From assembly GCA_038496445.1 (NCBI GenBank), contig JALMLS010000076.1, positions 62,001 through 126,000 of the forward strand: DNA of 64,000 bases. Direction: 5' to 3'. This DNA is from Trichosphaerium sp. ATCC 40318. Lineage: Eukaryota; Discosea; Flabellinia; Trichosidae. The stretch's first letter is position 1. Each line of letters starts with the position of its first letter. The position numbers and the translations under genes were made by a program. Of this stretch, positions 1 to 10,353 are shown piece by piece. Below the pieces are notes generated by a model. It did not search any database. It was not told the origin of the DNA and was given only the letters and a program-made list of their open reading frames with translations.

Positions 1-31
1 TGCGCACATTCTTACTCATTATTGTAAAAAG

Positions 32-511
32 GCGACGTACCTAATACAGTAGCCAAACTTACAAAGTTACCTGGAGTTGGTACAAAGACAGCCATGGAGG
101 TGATGATGGTAGGATGGGATAAGTATGTTTAAATAGCCTTTTATTCAAAAATTACTGCGGCTTATTCTGTTCTTTCAAGGCCTGCTGGTATAGCTGTGGA
201 TACACATGTTCATCGTATATGTAACAGATTGGGTTGGTTTGATCCTGAAACACAAACTAATGACAAAACAAGAAAAGCATTAGAGTCTTGGCTTCCAAAG
301 GAAAAATGGGGTAAAGATGGAATTTCTTGGTGTTTCCCAGGTAACGGATTCTCTTACTAAACGCTTTTATTTATTCTTCAAAGGTTTTGGACAAATGGTT
401 TGTACTGCAAAGAACCCTTTGTGTTCCACATGTCCTGTTACTGACTTGTGCCCTTCTTCTGGTAAAATTAAGGCACCAACATCTAAAAAGCGTAAGACAG
501 CAAAGAAATAG
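32..511 (+). CDS. NTH1: Endonuclease III homolog (NTH1), 3' part
   Basis: Bifunctional DNA glycosylase/AP lyase for oxidised pyrimidines in base excision repair. Three exons are visible, about 32-122, 180-340 and 383-511. The first encodes the helix-hairpin-helix motif LPGVGTKTA. The second carries the catalytic-Asp segment [10 protein letters not shown]. The third ends with the [4Fe-4S] cluster loop, in which four cysteines have the spacing C-x6-C-x2-C-x5-C ([17 protein letters not shown]), followed by a short basic tail and a stop at 509-511. Removing the intron that starts GTAACG at about 341 restores the expected GFGQ.C segment. The N-terminal half lies left of the window. An AATAAA at about 544 could serve 3' processing. 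The family call is secure; exact splice points are by eye. Confidence 0.86.
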
Positions 512-838
512 TTCCTGTACCTTGCAACCAGTTTAGTTATCTAAATAAACCCATTTCTGATTGTTAGATTATGGCAGTGGCAAAAAATGCGCCTTTACAT
601 TATCATTTGGCCTTGATTTAAAATTAGCATTTCTTACGATTCTTAGCAATCCAAATCACGTGCCACCACTAACCAATCGTGCACTAGCAAGCCGGACAGG
701 CATGAAATGTACTTGTACTTGACCGGCCAATACATACAGTGACTTTTGGAGTGTTACTTAACTAGTGTCCAATTAAGCGTTGTTTTCGTCCATTCATTGC
801 AGAATAGCATGGTGTAGAACAAATCTTCGGTTTTCCTA
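512..838. other. Intergenic region NTH1 to Ras-PH gene
   Basis: About 330 bases without a convincing gene. It holds an AATAAA just after the NTH1 stop and an ATCACGTG element near 655. No TATA box or RNA gene was recognised. Confidence 0.5.
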
Positions 839-2448
839 ATGTCAGCTCGTGAATGGCATATTGTAATACTGGGCCCTCGAGGAGCCGGTAAAACATCCTT
901 ATTGATGCGCGTACGTAAAAGAAAAAAAAATCCTTGTGTTTGCCCACTGTGCCAAAGTTGTAGTTCATTCTCAACACGTTCTCGAAGAACTACGTGCCTA
1001 CAATTGTTGAAGATGAATGGGAATCAAAATTGACGTTACACGGAAGACAGTACACTGTAGTGTTTCACGATACTCAAGGGTTTGGTAAAAATCACGTGGC
1101 GTTGTATATTTACCCTTACAAAAAAAAAAAATAGTCAAACACCTGCCAGACGCTGACATTCCTCCTAATTTACCATTCATCGATATAGATAGCGTAATAA
1201 GAAAAGGTACTTTAGTTAATTCCAGTTTAATCTAATTTACATCATTTTGAATCGGTTTGTGTATGATGGCCGTATCAAAACGAAATCGCGTCTCTCTTTA
1301 GCCAAAAAAATCAAAAAAAAACATTTTCTCTGATATTTTCGCTTATCGTTTACAGGTGATGCCTTCATAATAGTGTATGTAAAATTTTAGTGATGTTATC
1401 TTACCCATTGAGATATGACGCTTCGAGTTTACAATCATTCAATACAACAAACAGACTGGTTGATACAATAAATGTCGTGAAAAAGAATGAAGGTACTAGA
1501 CGGCATCATGGCGCTGTGTTGCTCAACGATATTTTATAGAGATTGTACCACCTATGGTTTTAGTAGCTAATAAGTGTGATACAATTTCCAGAGAAGTAAT
1601 GGAGCAAGAAGGTCGCTATCGTGCGGAAGGGTTTAAGATGCTGTTTGCAGGTAATTTTTGACTTTTTTTTCAAATTAAAATGAAACTCGTGTCTCCACCT
1701 ACACGTGTTTTTAAATGTCTCCTAAGAATTTTTTTCTGATCTTTACCCTTTGGAAACATCTGCAGAGAATGATGTTAACATACAAGGTACGTCAAGGTTG
1801 TTTTTTGAGATAAAATGGTTCAAATTGTGAAGAAATTATTTTAAGACACATTCCACGCTATTGTTGACAGAATGACAAATCCCAACCTACAAATAATATC
1901 CGATGCAAAGGTACCATCATTTAAGGATGTAATTTATACTTATAAATTATCCTACAGCTCAAAAAGAGAAAATTTTATACAATGTCAGACGAAGTGAAGC
2001 AATGTCAATATTGTAAGCATAAACTAAAAGATTTACAAAGACAACAGGTTAAACGGGAAGGGTACGTATATACCCACCCTATATCACGTGACACGGGCTG
2101 TAGGTATTTAATGATGGAGCATAACACATCAAAAAAAAAGTATAAGTACGTACTAGCAAAATAACTAAACGGTTTGGTTTAGAAAAAAAAACTTACAAAA
2201 ATAGTTGCTTCCTATTCACCAATCACTTGATTGGTACAATACACAAAAAATGTCGGTTTGTATTTCATTTGACGCCGAAGGTTGTTGAGTTATCGAAACT
2301 ATCAGTAGTAGAGAATGGAAAGCCGAAGTATGGCTTATTTTTTAAATCGAAACAAACTGGGTCGTATCAGTGCCTCTACTCAGATAACGAAGTTGAATTG
2401 AATGCTTGGTTCGATGCTGTAACAAAAACTCTTGAAAGGCCATTGTGA
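839..2448 (+). CDS. Ras-like small GTPase fused to a PH domain
   Basis: Predicted membrane-associated GTP switch. Exon 1 (839-910) gives MSAREWHIVILGPRGAGKTS, a G1 P-loop. Exon 2 (about 964-1084) carries the effector-type NYVPTIVEDEW and the G3 motif DTQG. Later exons give FIIVYDASSLQSF, the G4 motif ANKCD (about 1563-1580) and ETSA (G5, about 1755). A linker with a CQYCKHK pair follows, then a PH domain whose last helix ends NAWFDAVTKTLERPL before the stop at 2446-2448. PH start is VKREGYLMMEH, formed by splicing out the GTACGT intron at about 2060. Compared with Ras, the residue at position 12 is Arg and the residue at position 61 is Phe. No C-terminal CaaX box is present, so the PH domain may replace lipidation. 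The reading needs about nine introns and the 5' end is not proven. The GTPase and PH calls are each well supported; one-gene status rests on continuous phase. Confidence 0.75.
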
Positions 2449-2728
2449 GTTTTCAATGGTTCTTTTTACCATTCGGTATTTGTACCTACTTGTATATGAT
2501 GCGCCATGTTTAGCGTTTAACGATAAATGGAGATAGTTGGCCTGTTTTTTGCCAGTACATTTCAACGATAAGCTTTTTTTTGTACGACACGCTGTAATGC
2601 CTAAGTGGTGGCGTAATCTGAGTGTTGATTATAACAATAAAGCTCGGTACAATTGTTTAAAAAAGGAACGAAATTTCCATTTTTGTGTCGTGTAGTCATA
2701 AGTTAGCAAAAACCAAAACTTTGGCATC

Positions 2729-5700
2729 ATGAGTACGGAGGGCATGACTCTTGAGGAGATAAAGGCGCATTTGGCCGAGCAAAAGGCTAAAATGCAACGT
2801 ACACTCGAGCTAAAAAGAGCCAGACTGAAAGCAAAGCGCCTGGCGAAGAAGAGACGAGAGGAAGAAGAGAAAAAGAAGATGGAGGAGTTCATGCGAGAGC
2901 AACAGGGTGAAGCAGAAGCGATGAACAAGATGAGGGCAACGATCCAGGCCAGAAAGGCTGCAGTTGAAAATCAACGCGCTAAAATGGAACAGGAGGCGCT
3001 TGCAAAGTATGTACAATGTACCAAACACAATTTTCCTTTTACAAAAATCTCGCCGCATCAATTTTCGTTCTACGCGTTAGAGGCACGATTTAAACATAGT
3101 TGTAACGTTTTCCTAAAGGTATGAAGCTGAACAAAAAACAGACGACGACGCAATGCGTATGATGAGAGAGCGTATTGCAAAGCGTAAACAAGAAACCGAA
3201 AAACGTAGGCGTGAGATTGAAGAGGCTAATATCAAAAAATACGAAAAAGAACAACAGGTACGTTATTGGGAATGGTTTAGTTGAGAAACCTAAACCGAAA
3301 AAAGAAGAAAATACGCTATAAAAATTCAAAACCGAACAATATTAATTGTTGTACCTTTAGGCTGAAGAAGATGCCGTTAAGCAAATGCGTGAACGTATTA
3401 ATAGGCGTAAACAAGAGCTTGCCTCCAAAAAAAATAAATTCGAACAACAAGCCCTCCTACAATTCCAAAGCGAGCAGGATATGGAAGAAAATGCTATTAA
3501 ACAGATGAAAGAAATGGTAGCGAAGCGTAAAAAGGAAGCTGCTGAACGCAGGAAGCAAAAAGAAGAAGAAGCCATGAAACAATTCAAAGCAGAACAGGAG
3601 GTTAGTAAAGTTTTCTTCACAAGCAAAACCAATTTTTTTACCTATTTTCATTGAAACTTGGGCTTACTCATTCCAAACTAGGCTGAAGAGCAAGCACTCG
3701 CTGCTATGAAGGCTCGTGTAGAAAAAATAAAGGCTGAGGCCGCCCAGAGACAGAATAAATTCGAAGCAGCTGCAATGGAGGAGTTCAAGCGTGAACAAGA
3801 CTTGGAAGAGGCTGCTATTTCTAATATGAAAGAAAGTATTTCCAAGAGAAAAGCTGAAGCCGAACAAAGAAGGAAGATTCGAGAAGAAGAGGCTATGAAA
3901 GAATTTAAGGCTGAACAAGAGGTACGATTTTGTTGTACAGCTTGAATATTTTCATTTGGCATAACTATTGCTGGGTTTACTCACCTGTGGTATAGTCTGA
4001 AGAACAAGCAATGGCACTCATGAAAGAGCGCGTACAAAAGCTTAAAGCTGAGAGAGCAAAATCAACAAACAAATTCGAGGTGAAGTTTTTTTAGGTTTTA
4101 GACATAAATTAACTGTTAAACAGGCTGCTGCTCTTGAGCAATATAAACAAGAGCAAGAGATGGAAGAGGCTGCTATCACACAAATGCGTGACTCTATCGC
4201 AAAGCGCAAAAAGGAAGCTGCACAGAGGAGACAGGAGAGAGAAGAACAGGCCATGAAAGAGTTCAAGGCTGAACAAGAAGCTGAAGAGGAAGCTATGGCA
4301 CTCATGAAAGAGCGTGTAAGAAAACTCAAGGCTGAGAAAGCAGCATCAAACAATAAATTCGAGGTACGTGAAGCGGCAAACAACAAAAAAAACCGAAGTA
4401 CATTTTGTGATGGAATTTTTACAAGGGCTTTTTGCTTGAATTAATGTTATCTTTTTTTTTTAGAAAGCTGCTATCGAACAGTACAAACAAGAACAAGAGA
4501 TGGAAGAAGCTGCCATCACTGCTATGAAAGACCGTATTAAAAAGCGCAAGGCTGAGTCTGCTGCAAGAATGAAGGCTGCTGAGGAGAAGGCACTACTAGA
4601 ATACAAGGCCGAGGCTGAGGTATTTTTTGTTTGCTGGGTTTTTTAACTATTCTGTTTTGGCGATTATTCAATCAACTGTGGCCTTACTTCTTTCAAAATA
4701 GGCTGAAGAGCAAGCACTTTCTGCCATGAAAGTCCGTATACAAAAGATAAAGGCTGAGGCTGCCAAGAACCAGAATAAATTTGAGAAAGCTTCAATGGAA
4801 GAGTTCAAGCGTGAGCAAGAAATGGAAGAAGCTGCTATTTCAAAGATGAAAGACAGCATTGCCAAGAGAAAAGCTGAAGCTGAACAAAGAAGAAAGGCCA
4901 AGGAAGAAGAGGCCATGAGAGAGTTCAAAGAAGAACAAGAGGTAACGCATTGAATTGTTTTAAATTTCGCTGAATCATTCATGTGTATTAATATCTTTAG
5001 GCCGAAGAAAAAGCCCAAGCAGTTATGCGTGACCGTATTAGGAAGCAAAAGGCTGCTCTTGCCGCTAGCAATAATAAATTTGAAGCAGCTGCACTGGCAG
5101 AGTTCCAACGTGAGCAAGAAATGGAAGAAGCCGCTATTTCAAAGATGAAAGACAGCATTGCCAAGAGAAAAGCTGAGGCTGAGGCTAGGAGAAAAGCCAA
5201 GGAAGAGAAAGCTATGAAAGAGTTCAAGGAAGAGCAAGAGGTACGTTAAGATGTAAACCCTTGAAAACTAGTCTAAAGTATGTTTAGGCTGAAGAAAAAG
5301 CAGCCGCAGCAATGCGATTGCGTGTTGAGGAAGCCAAGAAGAATAAAGCTGCTACTACTAATAAATTCGAAAAAGCTTCAATGGAGGAGTTCAAACGCGA
5401 GCAAGAAATGGAAGAAGAAGCTAGGAATAAGCTAAAAGAGGCCGTAGCTAAACGTAAAGCTGAAGCTGCCGCACGTGATAAGGCAAAGGAAGAAGCAGAG
5501 ATGGCAAAGTTCAAGGCTGAGCAAGAGGCAGAAGATGAAGCTGCTAAGCTCATGAAAGAGCGTGTTGCAAAGCAAAAGAAGGCTAAAGAAGATAAACGTA
5601 AGGCTGAGGAGGCAGCCCTTCTAGCAGAGTTCAACAAGATGAAAGCTGAAGAGGTGCGGTAGAGAACTTTGTATTTTTTTTGTTGACTTTTCTTTGTAGG

Positions 5701-5747
5701 AAGCTATGCACAAAATGTTGGAAGCTGAGTTTTCCGATGTTGCTTAA
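2729..5747 (+). CDS. Coiled-coil protein of about seventeen 40-residue repeats
   Basis: Long, highly charged helical protein, about 730 residues and rich in Glu, Lys, Ala and Arg. After a short N-terminus (MSTEGMTLEEIKAHLAEQKA) it is a tandem array of a 40-residue unit of the form EFKxEQExEEAAxxxMKxxI followed by a basic half. Two flavours alternate: one ends RRKAKEEEAMK, the other ends NNKFEAAAME. Most introns fall at the same place, after EQE (codon GAG) and before AEE, so typical exons are 240 nt, or two repeats. Shorter exons near 4000-4079 and the split at 4469-4620 interrupt this. Donors include GTACGT at 3258, 4364 and 5241. The last exon ends EAEFSDVA with a stop at 5745-5747. No enzyme domain is visible. 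It could be a single-alpha-helix spacer or a filament-forming cytoskeletal protein. The minus-strand open frames here are complements of this repeat. Confidence 0.85.
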
Positions 5748-6017
5748 TACAGTTCATGTCTTTGTGTGTGCGTTGTGAAGATACGTACCCAAATTTTAGG
5801 AGGTCTCTATTGAGATATCGTGCGATTGTAAATATAATTTTTCGGAAAATACATAAACCCTCTGTTGATGTTGTATAAGCGTCGTAGACGCTAAGGAACA
5901 TCTAGAGGCATTAAAAAATGAAAAATAAAAAACAAAAAATTACGAAAACACGTTTTGGATTTAGTTGTGCCTACATACCCCTTAAGCGCCAGAGCACTTG
6001 AAATTGACTGCAGTACA

Positions 6018-7480
6018 ATGAAGAGCCTTTCAATAGCATTACTTGCAGTTGTTACATTATCAGCTGTATTCTCAATAGTGGTCGAGGTAATCTAGTGCCA
6101 AAACAAATATTCAAAACGCTAAATCGTTTTAAAGGAGCAACCGAATGCCTCTCCAGTTGTTGTAACCTACATAGACAAAATTAACGGTTGGTGGCCGCCA
6201 GCTACAATCGCAGCAGGTAAGATACCAATTGTCCAAGCTTTTTATTTCCAATATCACGTGCCAGGGCTCTTTTGTTGTCCAGCAGAACTTTCGCTTAACA
6301 TTGCTTTTTTAGGTATTGGTGTGCCTGGTTACGCCAAAGACACCAGTTATAATGTTTTTAACATTGCTTTCTGGTTGAGCAGTGGACCAACTGATATTGC
6401 CGATATTTGGGCAGACCCTCTTGTACGTGAAATAACTAAGCAGCTGCTTACTGAGTCATTCTCGCAAGTTTACTTGTTTTCTAGCATTATTTCAGCGCCC
6501 AAAACCCTTTTGGAAGCACTTCAGCTGAGATACAAGCCAATTTAACGAGGTACTACATCTAAAATCGAAAACCTGTTCTTATCCAACGAATTAGTATGTA
6601 TCACGCTGCTGGTAAAAAAATCATGATTAGCGCTTTCGGTGCTACAGAGTTTCCAACATCAGGCGGCAAGGACGCAGTTAAAACGTGCACAGATTTGGCT
6701 AATTTCGTAAAAACGAACCAGCTTGATGGTGTTGATTTAGATTATGAAGACAACGCAGCTATGAATAGTGGAGCAGGTAAAGAACAAGAAACAACTGAGA
6801 TTAAAAAAAATTAGGTGTTCAGTGGTTGATTGACTGTACAACTGCGATAAGAAAAGTACTACCTGTTGGTCAATATATTCTGTCACATGCTCCTCAAGCA
6901 CCGTATTTTATGGGTGAACCCAAGTATCCAAAAGGTATGTTTGTTATTTGTGCCACCAAGTTTCGTACTGTGATACTAGGAGGCTATCTTGAGGTTGATA
7001 AACAAGTTGGGCACCTAATTGATTACTACAACGTGCAATTCTACAACCAAGATCAAAGCTCTTATGATACACTAGAATCCCTCTTTATCAATTCAAACGG
7101 TTGGTACGATAATACAAATTAAACTGTACATACAAAAATTGAAACATCTACTTCTTTATTTCCCGTTGTACTGGAATCTTTTTTTGTGGAAAATATCGCT
7201 TAAAGTCACGTGATTTACTTGCAATTGTTTTAGGGCAACCAACAGTTCTATTCAACAAATGATAAATAATGGTATCCCTGGATCGAGAATTGTAATAGGC
7301 AAGCCTGTAACCACTGGCGATGCATCAAACACAGGATGGGTTGCAGCTTCAGCTCTTCAAGGTATAATTAAACAAGGGAAACAACAGGTCCCACAATGGA
7401 CATCTCCAGGTGTTATGACTTGGCAGTATAGCAGTGACAAAGAAGGTTCATTTATTGATGCAGTCGCACAAGCGTTGTAA
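6018..7480 (+). CDS. Secreted GH18 chitinase
   Basis: Hydrolyses beta-1,4-linked GlcNAc polymers outside the cell. The first exon encodes a signal peptide (MKSLSIALLAVVTLSAVFS). Mature sequence includes VVVTYIDKINGWWPP, then NVFNIAFWLSSGP (about 6350-6400) and KIMISAFGATE (about 6616). The catalytic signature DGVDLDYED (about 6725-6751) matches DxxDxDxE with the proton-donor Glu intact. ILSHAPQAPYF, YNVQFYNQ and a terminal GVMTWQYSSD complete the TIM barrel. The product resembles the single-domain GH18 enzymes of fungi, with no visible chitin-binding module. About seven short introns are needed; one donor is GTACGTGAAA at 6423. The gene ends at 7478-7480. The catalytic motif and signal peptide make the call firm; minor exon edges are uncertain. 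Confidence 0.9.
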
Positions 7481-7640
7481 AAATGGACCATTTCATTGTT
7501 AAATTTTGCGTTTCTTTAATTTTCGGGTACTTGATAAGTTTGGCGATACACAGACGCGCTGAATATTATGACATCTAAAAGAAGCGTGGGGAGGTAAATT
7601 CATATGTTTATTATAAACGTCAAAAGGGTGAGGTGATTCA

Positions 7641-8276
7641 TTAGTCATTCCTTCCCCACTTTCCGAAAAAATCTCTAAGTCCTGGATATTTGCTCCAAAA
7701 ACTTGATCTTCTTGTACTTGGTTTAGGCTTTAGCTTATTACAAATAGCCAGTTCTCCTTCCCTTGGAAAGTGTGTAAGGTTGCAGTCTTCCGGATCAAGA
7801 ATAACTTCCTTTTCTACATCATGGTTGCTAAAAAAGATCCACTTTTCGAGTTGCCAAGCAAAAGCTTTGATTGTACAAATCCTTTTGGTGTCGTCAAATA
7901 CTCTTACATCCATCTTTGAACTTTTGTGCAAGAACCTCACGTCTACACAGTGCAGTGGGCTTTCTAGGTTAAATTTTGGTTCTGTGGCTGGTAACAAAAA
8001 AATACGCTCATCAAAGTATGCGTCCTTTACAACGCAAGGCGCCCTCCTTATTGTTATACCGTTGTAGGTTGTAAATTCAATAGAGTCTGCGTTTTTGCAT
8101 TCCCTCCTAAAAGAGTTGCATGTTTTGCAATCCTTGAAATATTCCTGGCTGCTTTGTAGGTAACCGTCTTCGTTTAGGTCAATAACCTTGCATGAACCAG
8201 TATACCCAGGGCATTCGCCTGCAGCTAATGCCAATAGAGCTGAAATGACGATAAGGAGATAGATACATTTGTACAA
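7641..8276 (-). CDS. Small secreted Cys-rich protein, unrecognised
   Basis: Intronless open frame of 211 codons, unusual among these split genes. It starts with a clear signal peptide (MYKCIYLLIVISALLALAAG). The mature part has about ten cysteines, including CPGYTGSC, CKTCNSFRREC and a later CNLTHFP, so it is probably disulfide-bonded. A basic tail follows (KPKPSTRRSSFWSKYPG). It matches no family I recognise. It faces the chitinase gene tail to tail across about 160 bases. The signal peptide, even cysteine spacing and length favour a real gene over a chance frame. It could be an effector-like or cell-surface protein; no function is claimed. Confidence 0.65.
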   Translation of the reverse strand: MYKCIYLLIVISALLALAAGECPGYTGSCKVIDLNEDGYLQSSQEYFKDCKTCNSFRRECKNADSIEFTTYNGITIRRAPCVVKDAYFDERIFLLPATEPKFNLESPLHCVDVRFLHKSSKMDVRVFDDTKRICTIKAFAWQLEKWIFFSNHDVEKEVILDPEDCNLTHFPREGELAICNKLKPKPSTRRSSFWSKYPGLRDFFGKWGRND

Positions 8277-8779
8277 AGCGATTGTAAATTAAGTACTCGC
8301 TAGTAAACTTAGTTCGCTAATTCTGTAAGTCGCTTTTTGGGACTTGGTTGGCTGAAGTTTGATTTAAAAAGCAAGTCGCTCAACTACAGTAGGCGCAAGG
8401 ATGCAAAGTCAGATGCTGACATTGTCGCAGATTTTGAAGCTCATCACTTGTTCAACACAAAATTTATTTAGATTGACTCAATGTCATTAACAGCCCTGTT
8501 TATTGCGACTGCAGTGTACAATTCCAATACGAAAAGTAAGACAGACGACTTGAGGACGAATTAAAACAAAAATAAATTTGACACATTGTGACAGTTGTGC
8601 GAATGCATTTAACATTTTGATTTTGTGTCATTAATACTACTGATTGCAAAAGATACCAACATTACCAAACCGATTGACCAATGGCCGCATGAACGATCCA
8701 TGATACATGGAGCGTACTTCTAGTTGTAAACGGAATACAATATCGCCCTGTTGTAAGTGTTAGTGTTACTCGCATTCAA
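8277..8779. other. Intergenic region
   Basis: About 500 bases upstream of the Cys-rich gene and downstream of the VOC gene, which point the same way. AT-rich, with no open frame or RNA gene that I can support. Confidence 0.5.
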
Positions 8780-9826
8780 TTAAAATTTGTAGCTTAATAC
8801 CTTCTCATTAACGAAATCTCTTATGCGAAACTGTTGATACTTGTAAGCTTCCTCGTATGTCTTGCATGAATCCCTGAATATGTGATCATGACACAGCACA
8901 TTAGCTTTGTTGCAAATATTATAGTAAGTCTCAAACTGAGCAACATAGACACAAGCATGCCAATCATTCAGCTTGGTGTAAGCTTCGCATTTATCTGACT
9001 CTTTGAAAATCAACTTTTGATTTGGTCCTACACTAACTGCTACCTTGAATTCTTTAGTTAGAATCTATCTAAGCGTTAAAGAGAACTAAAACGCACGAGC
9101 CCTGGATTATCAATACAATCAGCACCTAGATGCTTTTTAAAGTATGTGGATATGTGACTGGCTGTTCCTTGTGAGCAATAAACTTCAAGATATCTATAAC
9201 ACGTGTCAACCACATGTAATGCTTAACGAACCACGTACGCAATGCCAAGGTTGCCTCTGAATGCGATTACGCTTTTGTCATAAATTTTAAAATGAGTTCC
9301 CCAAGGTCCTATTACACAGTAAGGTAAACTTGCTTTTTTAACTCATTACTCCTTTTTTGCTTTTGCATTTCCTAAATGGTACGAATTCATTTACACTCAC
9401 CTGTCACCTCCAAAAACGCCTGGTCTTTTCCGAAATATGTGTCTCCTTTTCCTTTGCTCCAAGTGAATTGAGTTTCAGCGAGTTTATCGCCTACTGTTCC
9501 CAATGACTCTTCCAAAGCCTTTAGATCCGGTACAATAAGGCCCACCTCCCCTGTGACGTGTTGTGGGGTTGCTGAAGTCACCAAATGGAACTACGAAGCG
9601 AGTTAAATTACGGCAACTTTGTACATAGCTAAAACGTTACGAAATGTTGTACCTGTTGGTATCCAACGTTAATCCACATCGTATGGTCACTAAACCGGCG
9701 ATAAGGGTCGCGTGTGAGTCTCAAGCCCTACGTATGTTACAATTGCCGATGAAAGTGGCGTACTTGGCAAAAAAACACGCTGGCAATAGGTTGGCTAGGA
9801 ATCTCAATGTTGATGTGCTCCAACAT
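8780..9826 (-). CDS. Two-domain VOC (glyoxalase-fold) protein
   Basis: Vicinal-oxygen-chelate superfamily protein of unknown substrate. Start at 9824-9826 gives MLEHINIEIPSQPIASVFF, a typical first VOC strand. The next exon reads GLRLTRDPYRRFSDHTMWIN, then a 9.4-9.6 kb exon has VTGEVGLIVPDLKALEESL and AFLEVTG. A further exon gives GPWGTHFKIYD, followed by the second domain: YLEVYCSQGTASHISTYFKK, VSVGPNQKLIFKE, DWHACVYVAQF and a last QFRIRDF. Alternating beta-alpha-beta-beta-beta signatures appear twice, as in paired VOC modules. Five introns are inferred; the order and phases agree. Metal ligands cannot be assigned with certainty. Alternative: two separate genes, but no start codon or gap supports that. 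Confidence 0.7.
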
Positions 9827-10353
9827 AACAATGTTCTTTACATCGGTACGATTTACGTCATACAGTACACTGTTGGCCATTGTAGTGTGCGTGTTTGTTG
9901 TTTTTTATTTGATGTGCCATTTTGACTAAACGAGACTTAGACTCACTTGTTTTTTCGCTTACACAAGATGATTGATGAGATTTCGATCACTTGCAGACAT
10001 TACGTAATGTCTGCTGTGCAGCGCTTTACGAAACTTGTCCCGTTCGCCCTTCAAGTACTTAACATAAAGGGGTAGAAACATGTCTCTTTCGTGGTAGGAC
10101 AGTGATGTATGAGCTACTGCTTTTCATCTCATACTTACCTTGAACAACACGTGTCAAATGAAACGACAAACTGTTATGTGAGTCTTTATCATGCAGAGCA
10201 ACTTTATTGCAGCCGTATGTACAGGTTTAAAAAACAACAAGGTACTTATGTAGAATTTTGTACATTATCCAAAAAGGCCAATCAAATCATGTTGTAGTTA
10301 AAAAAATTTGAGAGGAGCCAATTCGTTTTCTTTTTTTTTTTGATAACTTTTCT
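9827..10353. other. Intergenic region upstream of the VOC gene
   Basis: About 530 bases between the VOC start and the CNOT2 stop. It holds an ACACGTGT element near 10146 and a T-run near 10330. The plus-strand open frames here look like chance frames without domain character. Confidence 0.45.

Noticed and set aside
2629-5637. Minus-strand open frames rich in Ser, Ala and Phe opposite the coiled-coil gene
   Set aside because: They are the exact complement of the Glu/Lys/Ala repeat codons, stop at its exon limits and lack any domain.
10109-10297. Plus-strand frame between the VOC and CNOT2 genes
   Set aside because: No domain character, no signal peptide and no splice partners.
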